Of a DNA stretch of 44,742 bases, positions 34,737-42,732 are shown piece after piece. The stretch covers positions 1 through 44,742 of the forward strand of contig JAIQFL010000049.1 in the NCBI GenBank assembly GCA_020073365.1, in the 5' to 3' direction. The notes under the pieces are model-generated. The model saw only the letters and a program-made list of their open reading frames with translations. It had not been told where the DNA came from and made no database searches. Position 1 is the stretch's first letter, and the number at the start of each line of letters is the position of its first letter. A program made the translations under genes and the position numbers. Origin of the DNA: Terriglobia bacterium (GTDB lineage: Bacteria > Acidobacteriota > Terriglobia > Bryobacterales > Bryobacteraceae).

Positions 34737-35217
34737 GCGCGAGTGTTGGCAGGCGTCCGACATGCGGCCGCTCAGGGCCTCTGGAAGTTTCTGCCTCTCG
34801 GAAATCCCGATGTGTCCGAGAGGATGAGGTTTGCAGTTCGTCCACCGACTGTGTCCCCCGATGCTCACGATCCTGTTGACGCTCCTAGCTAGCCACACTG
34901 GTTTTGATGTTGCACAGTCGCGCGGACGGGGAACGTGGCTCTCCAGCACCAGATCGGCGTTCTGCAGCGCCGCAGAAGACGGCCGTTGGCCCCTGTCGCC
35001 GGACCTCAATCGTGAAGGCACCTTCTACGACGGGCAGCGCCCGCGCGCTGATCTCCACCTGGATGTGCGTCCACAAGCACCACGGCAGGAAGGCTGCAGA
35101 GACCGCGGCCGTCACACCCAGAGCGACAAGCAGCGAGCACATGACCAGATACGTCCTTTCTTTGGTCTCCCGGTTTCGCGTTTCTGCGGATCTGGTCAGT
35201 ATGATCGGTGGCCGCGC
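34737..35217. other. Gap with possible remnants only
   Basis: No intact gene is seen between the OPA transporter and the ADOP fragment. A minus-strand frame near 35000-35170 reads VMCSLLVALGVTAAVSAAFL and TIEVRRQGP, which could be a decayed membrane-anchored protein, but it has no start and no recognised domain. No terminator hairpin with a T-run was identified. Confidence 0.35.
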
Positions 35218-35886
35218 CGGTGGGTCCCCACCATGATGTACCCGGTCGTCATCCCGTTTGGGTTTGAGTGGGATCTGCAGCACTACTCGGGCGATGAGTG
35301 GCTCTCCGCCGCCGGGCGGCTGAAGCCGGGCGTAACATTCTCGCAAGCCGATGCGAATTTCGCACAACTCACCGAGAGTCTGAAACCGATCTGGCGGGCC
35401 GAGAAGCTGAATAAGGATAACCTGAGGGGCCTGCTGATTCCGGCGAATGAATCGCGCTTCCCGCCCGAAAAGCGACATACGGTCACCACGTTTCTGGCAA
35501 TGCTGATGGCGGTAGTGTCGCTAATCCTGCTGATCGCCTGCTCGAACGTGGCGAGCCTGATGCTGGCCAGAGCGGTGAAGCGGCAGAGAGAAATCCGCGC
35601 GCGACTGGCGTTGGGGGCACGGCTGTTCCAGCAACTGCTGACCGAGGGGCTGTTGCTCTCATTGGCGGGCGGCGCGGCGGGACTGGCCATCGCGCTCGCG
35701 ACCACGCGATTTCTCGCCGGTTTCCGGGCCTTCGGCCTGCAATTGTTGGGTACCGGCATCGACGGCCGAGTGGTGGCCGTCGCGTTCGGCCTCTCCGTGC
35801 TGACAGGCGTAGTCTTCGGTTTGATGCTTCTGCGCCAGGTGTCACATTTAGAGGTGGCGCCCGCTCTCAAAACGGAGAGCTCACGG
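35218..35886 (+). pseudogene. Internal fragment of an ADOP/MacB-type FtsX permease
   Basis: About 220 residues match the middle of acidobacterial ADOP permeases: WVPTMMYPVVIPFGF, AGRLKPGVTFSQADANF, then the first FtsX helices (MAVVSLILLIACSNVASLML, ARAVKRQREIRARLALGA, LLTEGLLLSLAGGAAGLAIA) and ALKTESSR. The N-terminal MacB periplasmic half, the second FtsX half and both natural ends are missing. A long open frame continues through it but only this part is homologous. It is a relic; an unrelated ADOP tail lies at 8820-9006. Confidence 0.75.
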
Positions 35887-35892
35887 CGCTGG

Positions 35893-35914
35893 CACACAGG
35901 CACGAATGCCCGTG
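35893..35914. repeat. REP-like hairpin, copy 1
   Basis: The 22-base element begins CACACAGG and ends CCCGTG, with a GGCA-cgaa-TGCC hairpin at its centre. A second copy, 21 of 22 bases identical, lies at 36014-36035 in the same orientation. Both follow directly on the truncated permease fragment. They resemble small interspersed palindromic elements rather than an insertion sequence. Confidence 0.7.
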
Positions 35915-36013
35915 TTACAACGCGGAACCTTCGCGATGAAGCGGAGAAGAACCCAAAAGGAGAGCGGACCGGAATCGACTTGCCGACGGTACGTAGAGCG
36001 TGTTGCCAGAAGA

Positions 36014-36035
36014 CACACAGGCAAGAATGCCCGTG
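36014..36035. repeat. REP-like hairpin, copy 2
   Basis: Second copy of the 22-base element at 35893, with one change (GGCA-agaa-TGCC). It ends 10 bases before the stop codon of the small minus-strand ORF. Confidence 0.7.
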
Positions 36036-36045
36036 CCACCGGTGC

Positions 36046-36300
36046 TCAATTCACCACGACGGGACCTGGGGACCTCAGGCTGGCGCCATCGAACAGTCTC
36101 TCGGTTGTGTCGCGCACACCGGACTCGGGCCAAGCTATTTGAACGGCATATCCATTCTCCGAGATCCATTGGTCGTGCAGCCACCGGAACTCGGCCGCGT
36201 CATCCCAGTCTCGCATCGCAACCCGCAACCTCGTCTCGGTGATGGAAAGGACAACGCCTTCCACATCCAATCCGGAGGGGTAGTAAATGGTGATCTGCAT
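36046..36300 (-). CDS. Small hypothetical protein, 84 residues
   Basis: The product begins MQITIYYPSGLDVEGVVLSI and continues RLRVAMRDWDDAAEFRWLHD with QWISENGYAVQI. The alternating hydrophobic strands and the W-SENG-x-V-I segment look like a small beta-barrel fold that I have seen as short hypothetical proteins in Acidobacteriota, possibly involved in regulation, but I cannot name a family. Start is ATG 36300. No partner gene is coupled to it; the O-antigen-ligase-like gene ends about 120 bases upstream on the same strand. Regulation and role are unknown. Confidence 0.6.
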   Translation of the reverse strand: MQITIYYPSGLDVEGVVLSITETRLRVAMRDWDDAAEFRWLHDQWISENGYAVQIAWPESGVRDTTERLFDGASLRSPGPVVVN

Positions 36301-36419
36301 AGGTCCGTCAGGGTAGTAGGAGCAGTTGTGACTTCATCTCACAAGTTTATGAGAATCAGATTTTCGTATAAGTACTGAGAGTTCATATCAGTACTGAGAG
36401 TTCCAGGACGATATCCTGA

Positions 36420-37655
36420 CTATGTCCGACGAGCCGGAAAGTACCAGCCTGGAACGTGGGGACCCTGCCCCGCTGCGACGTACCCGCACGCCACCACGAT
36501 CAGAAACACGGTAAGCACGGCGCTGTCGTTGAGGTTCACTTCAAATACACCGCTGACCATGATTCCGATCACTGCGGCGATCCCGCCATGCAGCAGAAAC
36601 CGCGCGTCACTGCGGCCCTCGGGAAGTCTCTGAAGGGCGTGAAAGAAATCATAGAGGATCGTCAGCAGCATCCATATCATCATCAGCATGGTCGGGATGC
36701 CGCGTTCGGCGGCGAACTGGAGATAGAAGTTATGCAGGTGCTGATAGAATCCGGAAGGCAGGGGCCGAGGCGTATCGGGCGGCAGGTAATCCAGGAAGTG
36801 GTATTTCGTCTCATCCAGCCCGATGCCCAGCCAGGGATGCGCCTCGATCATGAGCAAGCCCGTGCGGAATGCGATGCGGCGAAATTCATTCGAGTCCACG
36901 TCCTGCTGGGGGTGAAAAATCGACAGGACCCGGTCATGCACCGGGCCCGGCAGGAGCCACACCAGCAGGATGACGACGAGGGGGCCGGCAGCGGCCATCC
37001 ACCGCCTCCACCACCACAATAGCCAGGCGCCCGCCACGGCGGTTCCCAACCATACCGTCCGCGTTTCATTCAGGAGCAACGCCGTTCCCAGGAGCGCGGC
37101 GCAGGCGGACCAGATCCAGAGGGATCGCCTCGTCAGACCCGGCGCGAAGAGTAGAAAGGCCAGCAGCATGAGCAGCACGATCATCTCCTGGCCGGCGAAA
37201 GTCATCCAGTGCCGCATGGTTCCGGTAAGACGATCGGTCACATAGAACTGATAAAAATCGAGGTGCCTGACATGCGCCGCATGCCACTTTTCGGCGAACT
37301 GCACCACACCGATCGACGCCACGATCGCGGCCACGCCGCTCCAGGATTGAAACAAGCGGCGCGCTGTCAACACGTCCGGAACAGTCGAATAGACCACCAT
37401 CAACATGGAGTACACCAGGATCTTCTTCAACTGCGGCAGTCCCTCGATGGGCTTGGGCGAGAACGCGAGCGAGAGAAGGGTGCCCACCAGGAACAGGCCC
37501 AGCGGCAGCCAGATACGCGGCAGCCTCAGCTTGGCGCGCGATGCTACGAGCGCGACCAAAGAGAGGCCGAGCAGAGTCTCGGATGCCGTGATGGACAGCA
37601 GAATGGTCACGGCCGAGGCAAACGCCAGGCAGCATGAGGCGCGATAGAGCGGCAA
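36420..37655 (-). CDS. O-antigen ligase/polymerase-like (Wzy/WaaL) membrane protein
   Basis: A 411-residue polytopic membrane protein with 10 or more hydrophobic segments. The Wzy_C/O-antigen ligase family features are present: LLLNETRTVWLGTAVAG in the middle, a large periplasmic loop (about 240-310) containing EAHPWLGIGLDETKYHF, and HNFYLQFAAERGIPTMLMM, where the histidine and the R-G-I/P stretch are conserved. It would polymerise or attach polysaccharide at the periplasmic face of the inner membrane. It is the last gene of the heptose operon, separated from the fused oxidoreductase-epimerase gene by about 100 bases, which fits a role in assembling the heptose-containing glycan. Confidence 0.85.
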   Translation of the reverse strand: MPLYRASCCLAFASAVTILLSITASETLLGLSLVALVASRAKLRLPRIWLPLGLFLVGTLLSLAFSPKPIEGLPQLKKILVYSMLMVVYSTVPDVLTARRLFQSWSGVAAIVASIGVVQFAEKWHAAHVRHLDFYQFYVTDRLTGTMRHWMTFAGQEMIVLLMLLAFLLFAPGLTRRSLWIWSACAALLGTALLLNETRTVWLGTAVAGAWLLWWWRRWMAAAGPLVVILLVWLLPGPVHDRVLSIFHPQQDVDSNEFRRIAFRTGLLMIEAHPWLGIGLDETKYHFLDYLPPDTPRPLPSGFYQHLHNFYLQFAAERGIPTMLMMIWMLLTILYDFFHALQRLPEGRSDARFLLHGGIAAVIGIMVSGVFEVNLNDSAVLTVFLIVVACGYVAAGQGPHVPGWYFPARRT

Positions 37656-37759
37656 AGGCCAGTATGGCAGAAGCAGCGGGGCGCCCAGCGCCGGGACGAG
37701 TCAGTCTAGTCTCAGTCTGGGTCGGCGCGGCAGGCAATAGTGCGTGCGCGACGCACACA

Positions 37760-39847
37760 CTACGGTTTGGCGGGCGGTGGGCCTTGAGTTTCCTTTGGCG
37801 GGAACGTGATGGCGAGGCCTTCCTGGATGCTGTACTGGGGCTTCCAGCCCAGGTGGCTGTACGCGGTAGCGCAATCGCATGGCCAGAGCGGCGTGATGGA
37901 CCGGACCCGATACCGGTTCAGCGGCATCGAACGCCTCAGGATTTTCCCGATCAACTCGACTCCCCAGCCAGCGCACAGCAGAAACCACGGGGGGACGTAG
38001 GACACGCGCACCGGGCGTCCCGACCGTCGCACCCACTCGATATAGGCTTTCTGCCGGATGCCCTCGCGGTCCACTAATTGGAAGATGGCGCCATTGGGCA
38101 ATTCGGATCGCGCCGCGAGCATCAGCGCGTCCACTACATTCTCCACGTATACGAACGGGACGTGGTGATTTCCGGACCCTACCACCAGCCAGCGGCCGCC
38201 GATGGCTATGGTGCCTCCGGGCGGGGTCATTTCCGTACCCGGGCCGTAGATCTGCCCGGGGCGTAGAATCAGCGCGTGGATGCGGCCTTGCGCGGCGGCG
38301 GCGAGCACGGTCATTTCGGCTTCCAGTTTGGTCTGGGTATAAAGGCCGCGCTGGCCCGCGTTCGGTTCGTAGGGGGTGTTCTCGTTGACCGGGACCCCGG
38401 CTTCATGTCCCGCATGGTCCAGAACGGTCATCGAGCTGACGTACACCAGCTTGCGAACCCCGTGCCGCTCACAGGCTTCCACGATATTGCGCGTGCCCCA
38501 GATCGTGCCGCTTTGAAATTCGATCGGGCCACCCTTCATGGCGGCGCCGACGTGGAAAACGATTTCCATGCCTTCGACGGCCTGGTCGACCACCGCGGGG
38601 CTCCCCAGATCGCCATAAACCATGTGCAGGTCATTGACCGGCGGCGTCGGCAGAGGCCGGCGCACCAGCAGACGCAAAGGCTCCCCTGCTTCGCGCAGGC
38701 GGCGGACCAGAGCCCGTCCTAAGAATCCGTTGGCGCCGGTCACCAGGATGCGCGGTCTCTGCACGGGTGGGGGTTCGTAAAGGTAGCGGCGCTTATCCTC
38801 GTCGGCTCTCTGGGAAACTCCCTCCAGCAAGGCGATGATGCGCCGGCCCTCCTCCGCGGGGACAGGCGGCGGCTCGTTCTTCCGCAGCGCCTCATGAAAC
38901 TTCACCACCGAAACGTGGATGCCGGGAGAGGGCAGCAGACGTTTGGTGGCGAAGCGGATGGTGTTGGCGGTCACCTTGAAGAGCATGCCCAGCGAATTGA
39001 GGCCGGCGCCGAGGATTCGCTGCACGGGCTTGGGAGCGGGGTACGTCTTGCGGAGGGAGATGGTCTGCAGGTAGCAGTCCACCAGCATCACTCCGCGCGT
39101 CCCATGCACCACGATCTCGTTTTGCATGGGCCGCACATTCCAGGAGATGTACATCTGCCCGGTCCCGTGATCGGTCTCCACCAGCGCCCGCCACTCGTCG
39201 AACACCAGGTTGGGGTCGCCGAGGCCACTGTTGTAGTAGCGGACATCCGCGTGCCGGATGGGGCCGAGAAACGCTTCCAGCAGATACAATCCGTGCACGC
39301 CTAAATCCTGGAACGGATAGGAGCCGGCGCGAAAGTGCGCCGGATACGCGGGACCTCCGGCATACGGCGGGTAATCGGAGCTGCGAAAGAAATCGGCGGC
39401 GGTAATCTCGCCCAAAGCTCCGTTCCACACCAACTTCAGGGCCTTCAATACGATGGGGTCCATGCGGGCCGAGTGGTTCACGGATAGGACCAGGCCCCTC
39501 TGACGGGCGCGCTGGATCATGCGGTCGCAGTCGGCCACGGTCTCGGCCATGGGCTTCTCCACAAACACGTGGCAACCCATGTCCAAGGCCTGCAGAGCCA
39601 AGGCGGCGTGTGTCGAAGGAGGAGTCAGAACGTGGATGACGTGAGGTTGGGCCTCGGCCATTGCCTCGAGGCTCGGATAGGCGCTGGGGATGCCAAAGCG
39701 CGTCGCCAGGGCCTGCGCGCGGATCTCATCCGGATCGGCGATGCCGACCATCTCGACAAAAGGCAGACTGCGCAACGCCCGGGCGTGGTACGCGCTGACA
39801 TATCCGGCTCCGACCAAGCCGACCTTCACCCGTTTAATGGTTTCCAT
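37760..39847 (-). CDS. Fusion of a Gfo/Idh/MocA oxidoreductase and an extended-SDR NAD-dependent epimerase
   Basis: One frame of 695 residues joins two complete sugar-nucleotide-type enzymes. Residues 1-360 are a Gfo/Idh/MocA oxidoreductase: VGLVGAGYVSAYHARAL, EKPMAET at 97-103 and the C-terminal beta-sheet domain. Residues 365-690 are an extended SDR: LVTGANGFLGRALVRRL (368-384), catalytic S in YVSSMT and Y503-x3-K507 in YTQTK. Both active sites look intact. Fused, the two could carry out successive oxidation and epimerisation or reduction steps on one sugar nucleotide or lipid-linked sugar. Its ATG overlaps the gmhB stop by 14 bases. The gene belongs to the heptose/polysaccharide operon. 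Confidence 0.9.
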   Translation of the reverse strand: METIKRVKVGLVGAGYVSAYHARALRSLPFVEMVGIADPDEIRAQALATRFGIPSAYPSLEAMAEAQPHVIHVLTPPSTHAALALQALDMGCHVFVEKPMAETVADCDRMIQRARQRGLVLSVNHSARMDPIVLKALKLVWNGALGEITAADFFRSSDYPPYAGGPAYPAHFRAGSYPFQDLGVHGLYLLEAFLGPIRHADVRYYNSGLGDPNLVFDEWRALVETDHGTGQMYISWNVRPMQNEIVVHGTRGVMLVDCYLQTISLRKTYPAPKPVQRILGAGLNSLGMLFKVTANTIRFATKRLLPSPGIHVSVVKFHEALRKNEPPPVPAEEGRRIIALLEGVSQRADEDKRRYLYEPPPVQRPRILVTGANGFLGRALVRRLREAGEPLRLLVRRPLPTPPVNDLHMVYGDLGSPAVVDQAVEGMEIVFHVGAAMKGGPIEFQSGTIWGTRNIVEACERHGVRKLVYVSSMTVLDHAGHEAGVPVNENTPYEPNAGQRGLYTQTKLEAEMTVLAAAAQGRIHALILRPGQIYGPGTEMTPPGGTIAIGGRWLVVGSGNHHVPFVYVENVVDALMLAARSELPNGAIFQLVDREGIRQKAYIEWVRRSGRPVRVSYVPPWFLLCAGWGVELIGKILRRSMPLNRYRVRSITPLWPCDCATAYSHLGWKPQYSIQEGLAITFPPKETQGPPPAKP

Positions 39848-40403
39848 TTTCTTCCGAATTGATCTGTTCGACGATCCACTCGACGGCTTCCTCTAATGAA
39901 CCAACGCGGGCATCTGGCGCGTGCGCCGGTCCGCGCTCGCGATATCCGCGATCGATCCAGATAGTGCGGCAACCGGCAGCCTGCCCCGCATCCACATCGC
40001 GCCAACGGTCGCCGATCAGGAAACTACGCGCAAGATCGGCGCCGCAGCGCGCGGCGCCATCCAGAATCAGCCCCGGTTTCGGCTTGCGGCACGCGCATCC
40101 GTCGCGGTCATCATGATAACAGCAAAGAAACTCGTCGAGCGGCAATTCCCGGCCAAGGCGGCGGTGAATCGCCTCGACGGCCTCGACGTTTTGCTTCCCA
40201 CGCGCCACGTCCGGCTGATTGGTGACCACGATCAGCGGCAGCCCCAGCGCTTTCAGCCGGCCCAATGCGGCAACTGCGCCGGCGACAATCTCCACCTCGG
40301 CTTCCGACTGAGGCGGATAGGGCTTGCCGTCTCGTATGACGGATTCGTTCAACACGCCATCGCGGTCCAGAAAGACGGCCCTCTTCAGCGAACCGATTCC
40401 CAT
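39834..40403 (-). CDS. gmhB: D-glycero-D-manno-heptose 1,7-bisphosphate 7-phosphatase
   Basis: I start at ATG 40403 (189 residues), which overlaps the end of the isomerase gene by 19 bases; the longer frame upstream is noise. HAD subfamily IIIA motifs are present: FLDRDGVLNES (motif I), VTNQPDVARG (II), CCYHDDRDGCACRKPKPGLI with the zinc-binding Cys/His cluster of GmhB (III), and IGDRWRDVDAGQAAGC (IV). It removes the 7-phosphate from heptose bisphosphate; since the pathway here leads to GDP-heptose, the alpha anomer is the probable substrate. It sits between gmhA-like and the fused oxidoreductase-epimerase genes, with overlaps on both sides. Confidence 0.9.
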   Translation of the reverse strand: MGIGSLKRAVFLDRDGVLNESVIRDGKPYPPQSEAEVEIVAGAVAALGRLKALGLPLIVVTNQPDVARGKQNVEAVEAIHRRLGRELPLDEFLCCYHDDRDGCACRKPKPGLILDGAARCGADLARSFLIGDRWRDVDAGQAAGCRTIWIDRGYRERGPAHAPDARVGSLEEAVEWIVEQINSEENGNH

Positions 40404-40981
40404 TTGGTTTCCGATTGCTTCACGTCCGGATGCGACACCAGCAGATGCCAAACCACGGCTTGAAAGGCTTCGGCATGCGGCGTGGTGTGCACGGCGTTTA
40501 CCGTGGGGACGATCACACAGGCATCCGCTGCCTGCGCGGTGAACCCGCCATCGCGGCCCACCACGCCCAGAATCCTGGCGCCCACGCTCTTGGCATATTC
40601 GAGCGCCGCGACCAGGTTCGGGCTCACGTTCTTCTCCCGGTTGCCTCCGCCCACGGAGAACACCAGCACGGCGTCCTGGGGCCGCAAGCGGCTGCCGCGC
40701 AACCAGCTTTCAAACACGGTGGCCCAGCCTTCGTCGTTGGTGCGGGCGGTGAGCTCGGAGACATTATCGGTGGGCGCATAGGCTTCCATGCCGGCGATCT
40801 TGCGGAAATCGTTTACCGCGTGCGAGGCATTGGCGGCGCTTCCGCCCACCCCCAGGATGAACAACCGGCCCCCGCCCGCGCGCGTGGCGGCCAGCAGCGC
40901 GGCCATGCGCTCGATCTGCTCCAGATCCAGGCGGTCGATAATGTCCTTAGCTTCGGAAAGAAACTGCTGCGCGAAACTCAT
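40385..40981 (-). CDS. gmhA: SIS-domain sedoheptulose 7-phosphate isomerase (GmhA type)
   Basis: Using ATG 40981 (MSFAQQF), the protein has 198 residues. The SIS phosphosugar fold shows ILGVGGSAANASHAVNDFRK, AVLVFSVGGGNREKNVSPN and GARILGVVGRDGG, with VHTTPHAEAFQAVVWHLL near the C-terminus, where GmhA has its catalytic histidine. The usual first step, sedoheptulose 7-phosphate to D-glycero-D-manno-heptose 7-phosphate, is inferred from this family and from the neighbouring hddA, hddC and gmhB genes. It is longer-range divergent from E. coli GmhA and might belong to a subfamily, but the operon supports the role. Confidence 0.85.
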   Translation of the reverse strand: MSFAQQFLSEAKDIIDRLDLEQIERMAALLAATRAGGGRLFILGVGGSAANASHAVNDFRKIAGMEAYAPTDNVSELTARTNDEGWATVFESWLRGSRLRPQDAVLVFSVGGGNREKNVSPNLVAALEYAKSVGARILGVVGRDGGFTAQAADACVIVPTVNAVHTTPHAEAFQAVVWHLLVSHPDVKQSETKWESVR

Positions 40982-41021
40982 TTTGCCGATGCCTTGTTTC
41001 CTGCCCACTCACGCGACAAAC

Positions 41022-41732
41022 TCATTTGGTGGCTGCCTTATTCTCCGCCAGATAACGAGAAAGCTCCTGAATTCCCGCAAACGATCCGGTCTCGTAAAAA
41101 CGCTGGCTCACTTCATAACCCGCCAGTTCTCCCTTGGTCAAAAGGCCCTGATACAAATCCGCCAGATCGTACGCACCATGGTCCGGCACACCACCCAGAG
41201 CGGTGCTGTGGAAGACACCCAGCCCGTAGTCGATGTGGCGCATCTCGGGCGTGCGGCGCTTCTTATTGTAGGTGAGAATGCGTCCACCCTCAAAATGCAC
41301 GTTGCTGGCGTCCCATTGGTCGCGGTTGTGGTACACGGTCATGAGCGCCGGTTGGCCGCTTTCCACAAAGGCCCGTTCCACGGCGGCGTAGTCGCACGGC
41401 AGATAGGAGTCGCCGTATAGCAAGAAAAAACTTTCGCCGAGGATCGGAAGGGCCTGCGCAGTGGCGCCCGCGGTGCCGCGCAGTTGGGGCCCGTCCGCGG
41501 AATAGGTCAGAGCCACCCCAAAGCGGCTGCCATCTCCGGCGTACGCCTCCACCAGCTCGCCCAGGTAACCCACGCACAGCGTGACGCGCCGGATGCCGCG
41601 CGACGCCAACAGGCGAAGCTGGTGCGCCAGGAATGGCTCCCCGTTGATTTCCATCAGGGATTTCGGGATCTTCTCCGTTACGGGCCTCAAGCGGGTGGCC
41701 AGCCCTCCGGCGAGAATGGCAACTGGGAGCAT
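41022..41732 (-). CDS. hddC: D-glycero-alpha-D-manno-heptose 1-phosphate guanylyltransferase-like nucleotidyltransferase
   Basis: ATG 41732 gives 236 residues, starting MLPVAILAGGLATRLRPVTE, the classic nucleotidyltransferase signature (G-G-x-A-T-R-L-R-P) followed by KIPKSLMEINGEPFL. Later FFLLYGDSYLPCDY contains the metal-binding aspartate. The enzyme should attach GMP to heptose 1-phosphate, making GDP-heptose in the cytoplasm. The hddA kinase gene ends 13 bases upstream, so they are cotranscribed. The alternative of an ADP- or CDP-specific transferase is possible, but the company of hddA favours GDP. Confidence 0.87.
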   Translation of the reverse strand: MLPVAILAGGLATRLRPVTEKIPKSLMEINGEPFLAHQLRLLASRGIRRVTLCVGYLGELVEAYAGDGSRFGVALTYSADGPQLRGTAGATAQALPILGESFFLLYGDSYLPCDYAAVERAFVESGQPALMTVYHNRDQWDASNVHFEGGRILTYNKKRRTPEMRHIDYGLGVFHSTALGGVPDHGAYDLADLYQGLLTKGELAGYEVSQRFYETGSFAGIQELSRYLAENKAATK

Positions 41733-41745
41733 GAACGATCGGACC

Positions 41746-42732
41746 CTAAGACTGCACGATGACCTGGCTCCCGGCAAAATCGAACCGGAACCGCACCTCC
41801 TGCAAACCTTTCCCGGTCATGACATGCCGCAGGCGCGTTTTGTCTTCGGTGTAGAACATCAGGAAACCGCCGCCCCCGGCGCCAATCAGTTTGCCGCCCA
41901 GCGCGCCATTGGCCCGCCCCAACTCATAGTACGAATCGATCTGGGGATTGCTCATGCCTTCCGTGCGTTTCTTCTTATGCTCCCAGTGGATGTGCATCAA
42001 TTCCGCCAACCCGCGCAGATCGCCGCTCTCCATGGCTGCCTTGCTGTCAAACGCAATCTGCTTGATGAAATGCAGATTGTCGAGCATGCCCGAGTCTTTC
42101 TGCCGGCTGCGCGAATCCTGGTCCTTGAGAATACCCGACGCGCTACGCGTGAATCCCGTAAAGAACAGGATCAGATTGTCTTCCAGGGTGTGCAGCGTTT
42201 CCGGGGAAAGACGCAGCGGGGCTACATCCACGTGGCCGCCGGGATGAAACGTGAAGCATGTGATGCCGCCGATGGCCGCAATATACTGGTCCTGCTTGCC
42301 GATGGGCTCTCCCAACCGTTCGAGCTCGATATGGCAGGCCTGCTCCGCCAGGTCGCGGGCCGGCACCGAGTTCTTTTTCAGACAGTGCAGCGCGCGCAAC
42401 AGCGCCGTGGTGAAACTGCCCGAGGAGCCTAACCCCGTGCCGGCCGGGATGTCCGACATGCTGGTGATTTCCAGGTGCGGGTGCGCGTCGATCCCCACCA
42501 GCTCGAGCGCTTCCCGCACGATGGGATGCTTGATCTCGGCGGGCGTTTGCACCTCCTCCATTTTCGAGTATTTCACGATGATCTTCTCCCCGAAGGTCTC
42601 GTGCAGAGTGATGTAGACGTATTTGTTGATCGCGGCCGAGATCACGAAACCCGTGTGTTCGCGATAGTAGGACGGCAGGTCGGTCCCACCGCCTCCCAAA
42701 GAGATGCGTAGCGGGCTACTGGTGATGATCAC
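41746..42732 (-). CDS. hddA: D-glycero-alpha-D-manno-heptose 7-phosphate kinase (GHMP kinase)
   Basis: The 328-residue protein begins MIITSSPLRISLGGGGTDLP, typical of HddA/FKP-like sugar kinases, has the ATP-binding loop IPAGTGLGSSGSFTTAL near residues 95-111, and the C-terminal GGKLIGAGGGGFLMFY of GHMP kinases. It phosphorylates C1 of heptose 7-phosphate to give the 1,7-bisphosphate. Its ATG overlaps the end of the Gfo/Idh/MocA gene by 17 bases, and hddC follows after 13 bases. All catalytic motifs appear intact. Confidence 0.93.
   Translation of the reverse strand: MIITSSPLRISLGGGGTDLPSYYREHTGFVISAAINKYVYITLHETFGEKIIVKYSKMEEVQTPAEIKHPIVREALELVGIDAHPHLEITSMSDIPAGTGLGSSGSFTTALLRALHCLKKNSVPARDLAEQACHIELERLGEPIGKQDQYIAAIGGITCFTFHPGGHVDVAPLRLSPETLHTLEDNLILFFTGFTRSASGILKDQDSRSRQKDSGMLDNLHFIKQIAFDSKAAMESGDLRGLAELMHIHWEHKKKRTEGMSNPQIDSYYELGRANGALGGKLIGAGGGGFLMFYTEDKTRLRHVMTGKGLQEVRFRFDFAGSQVIVQS

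Noticed and set aside
34831..36378. A single 515-residue protein
   Set aside because: Only about 220 internal residues match an ADOP permease; both flanks are unrelated and the frame is accidental.
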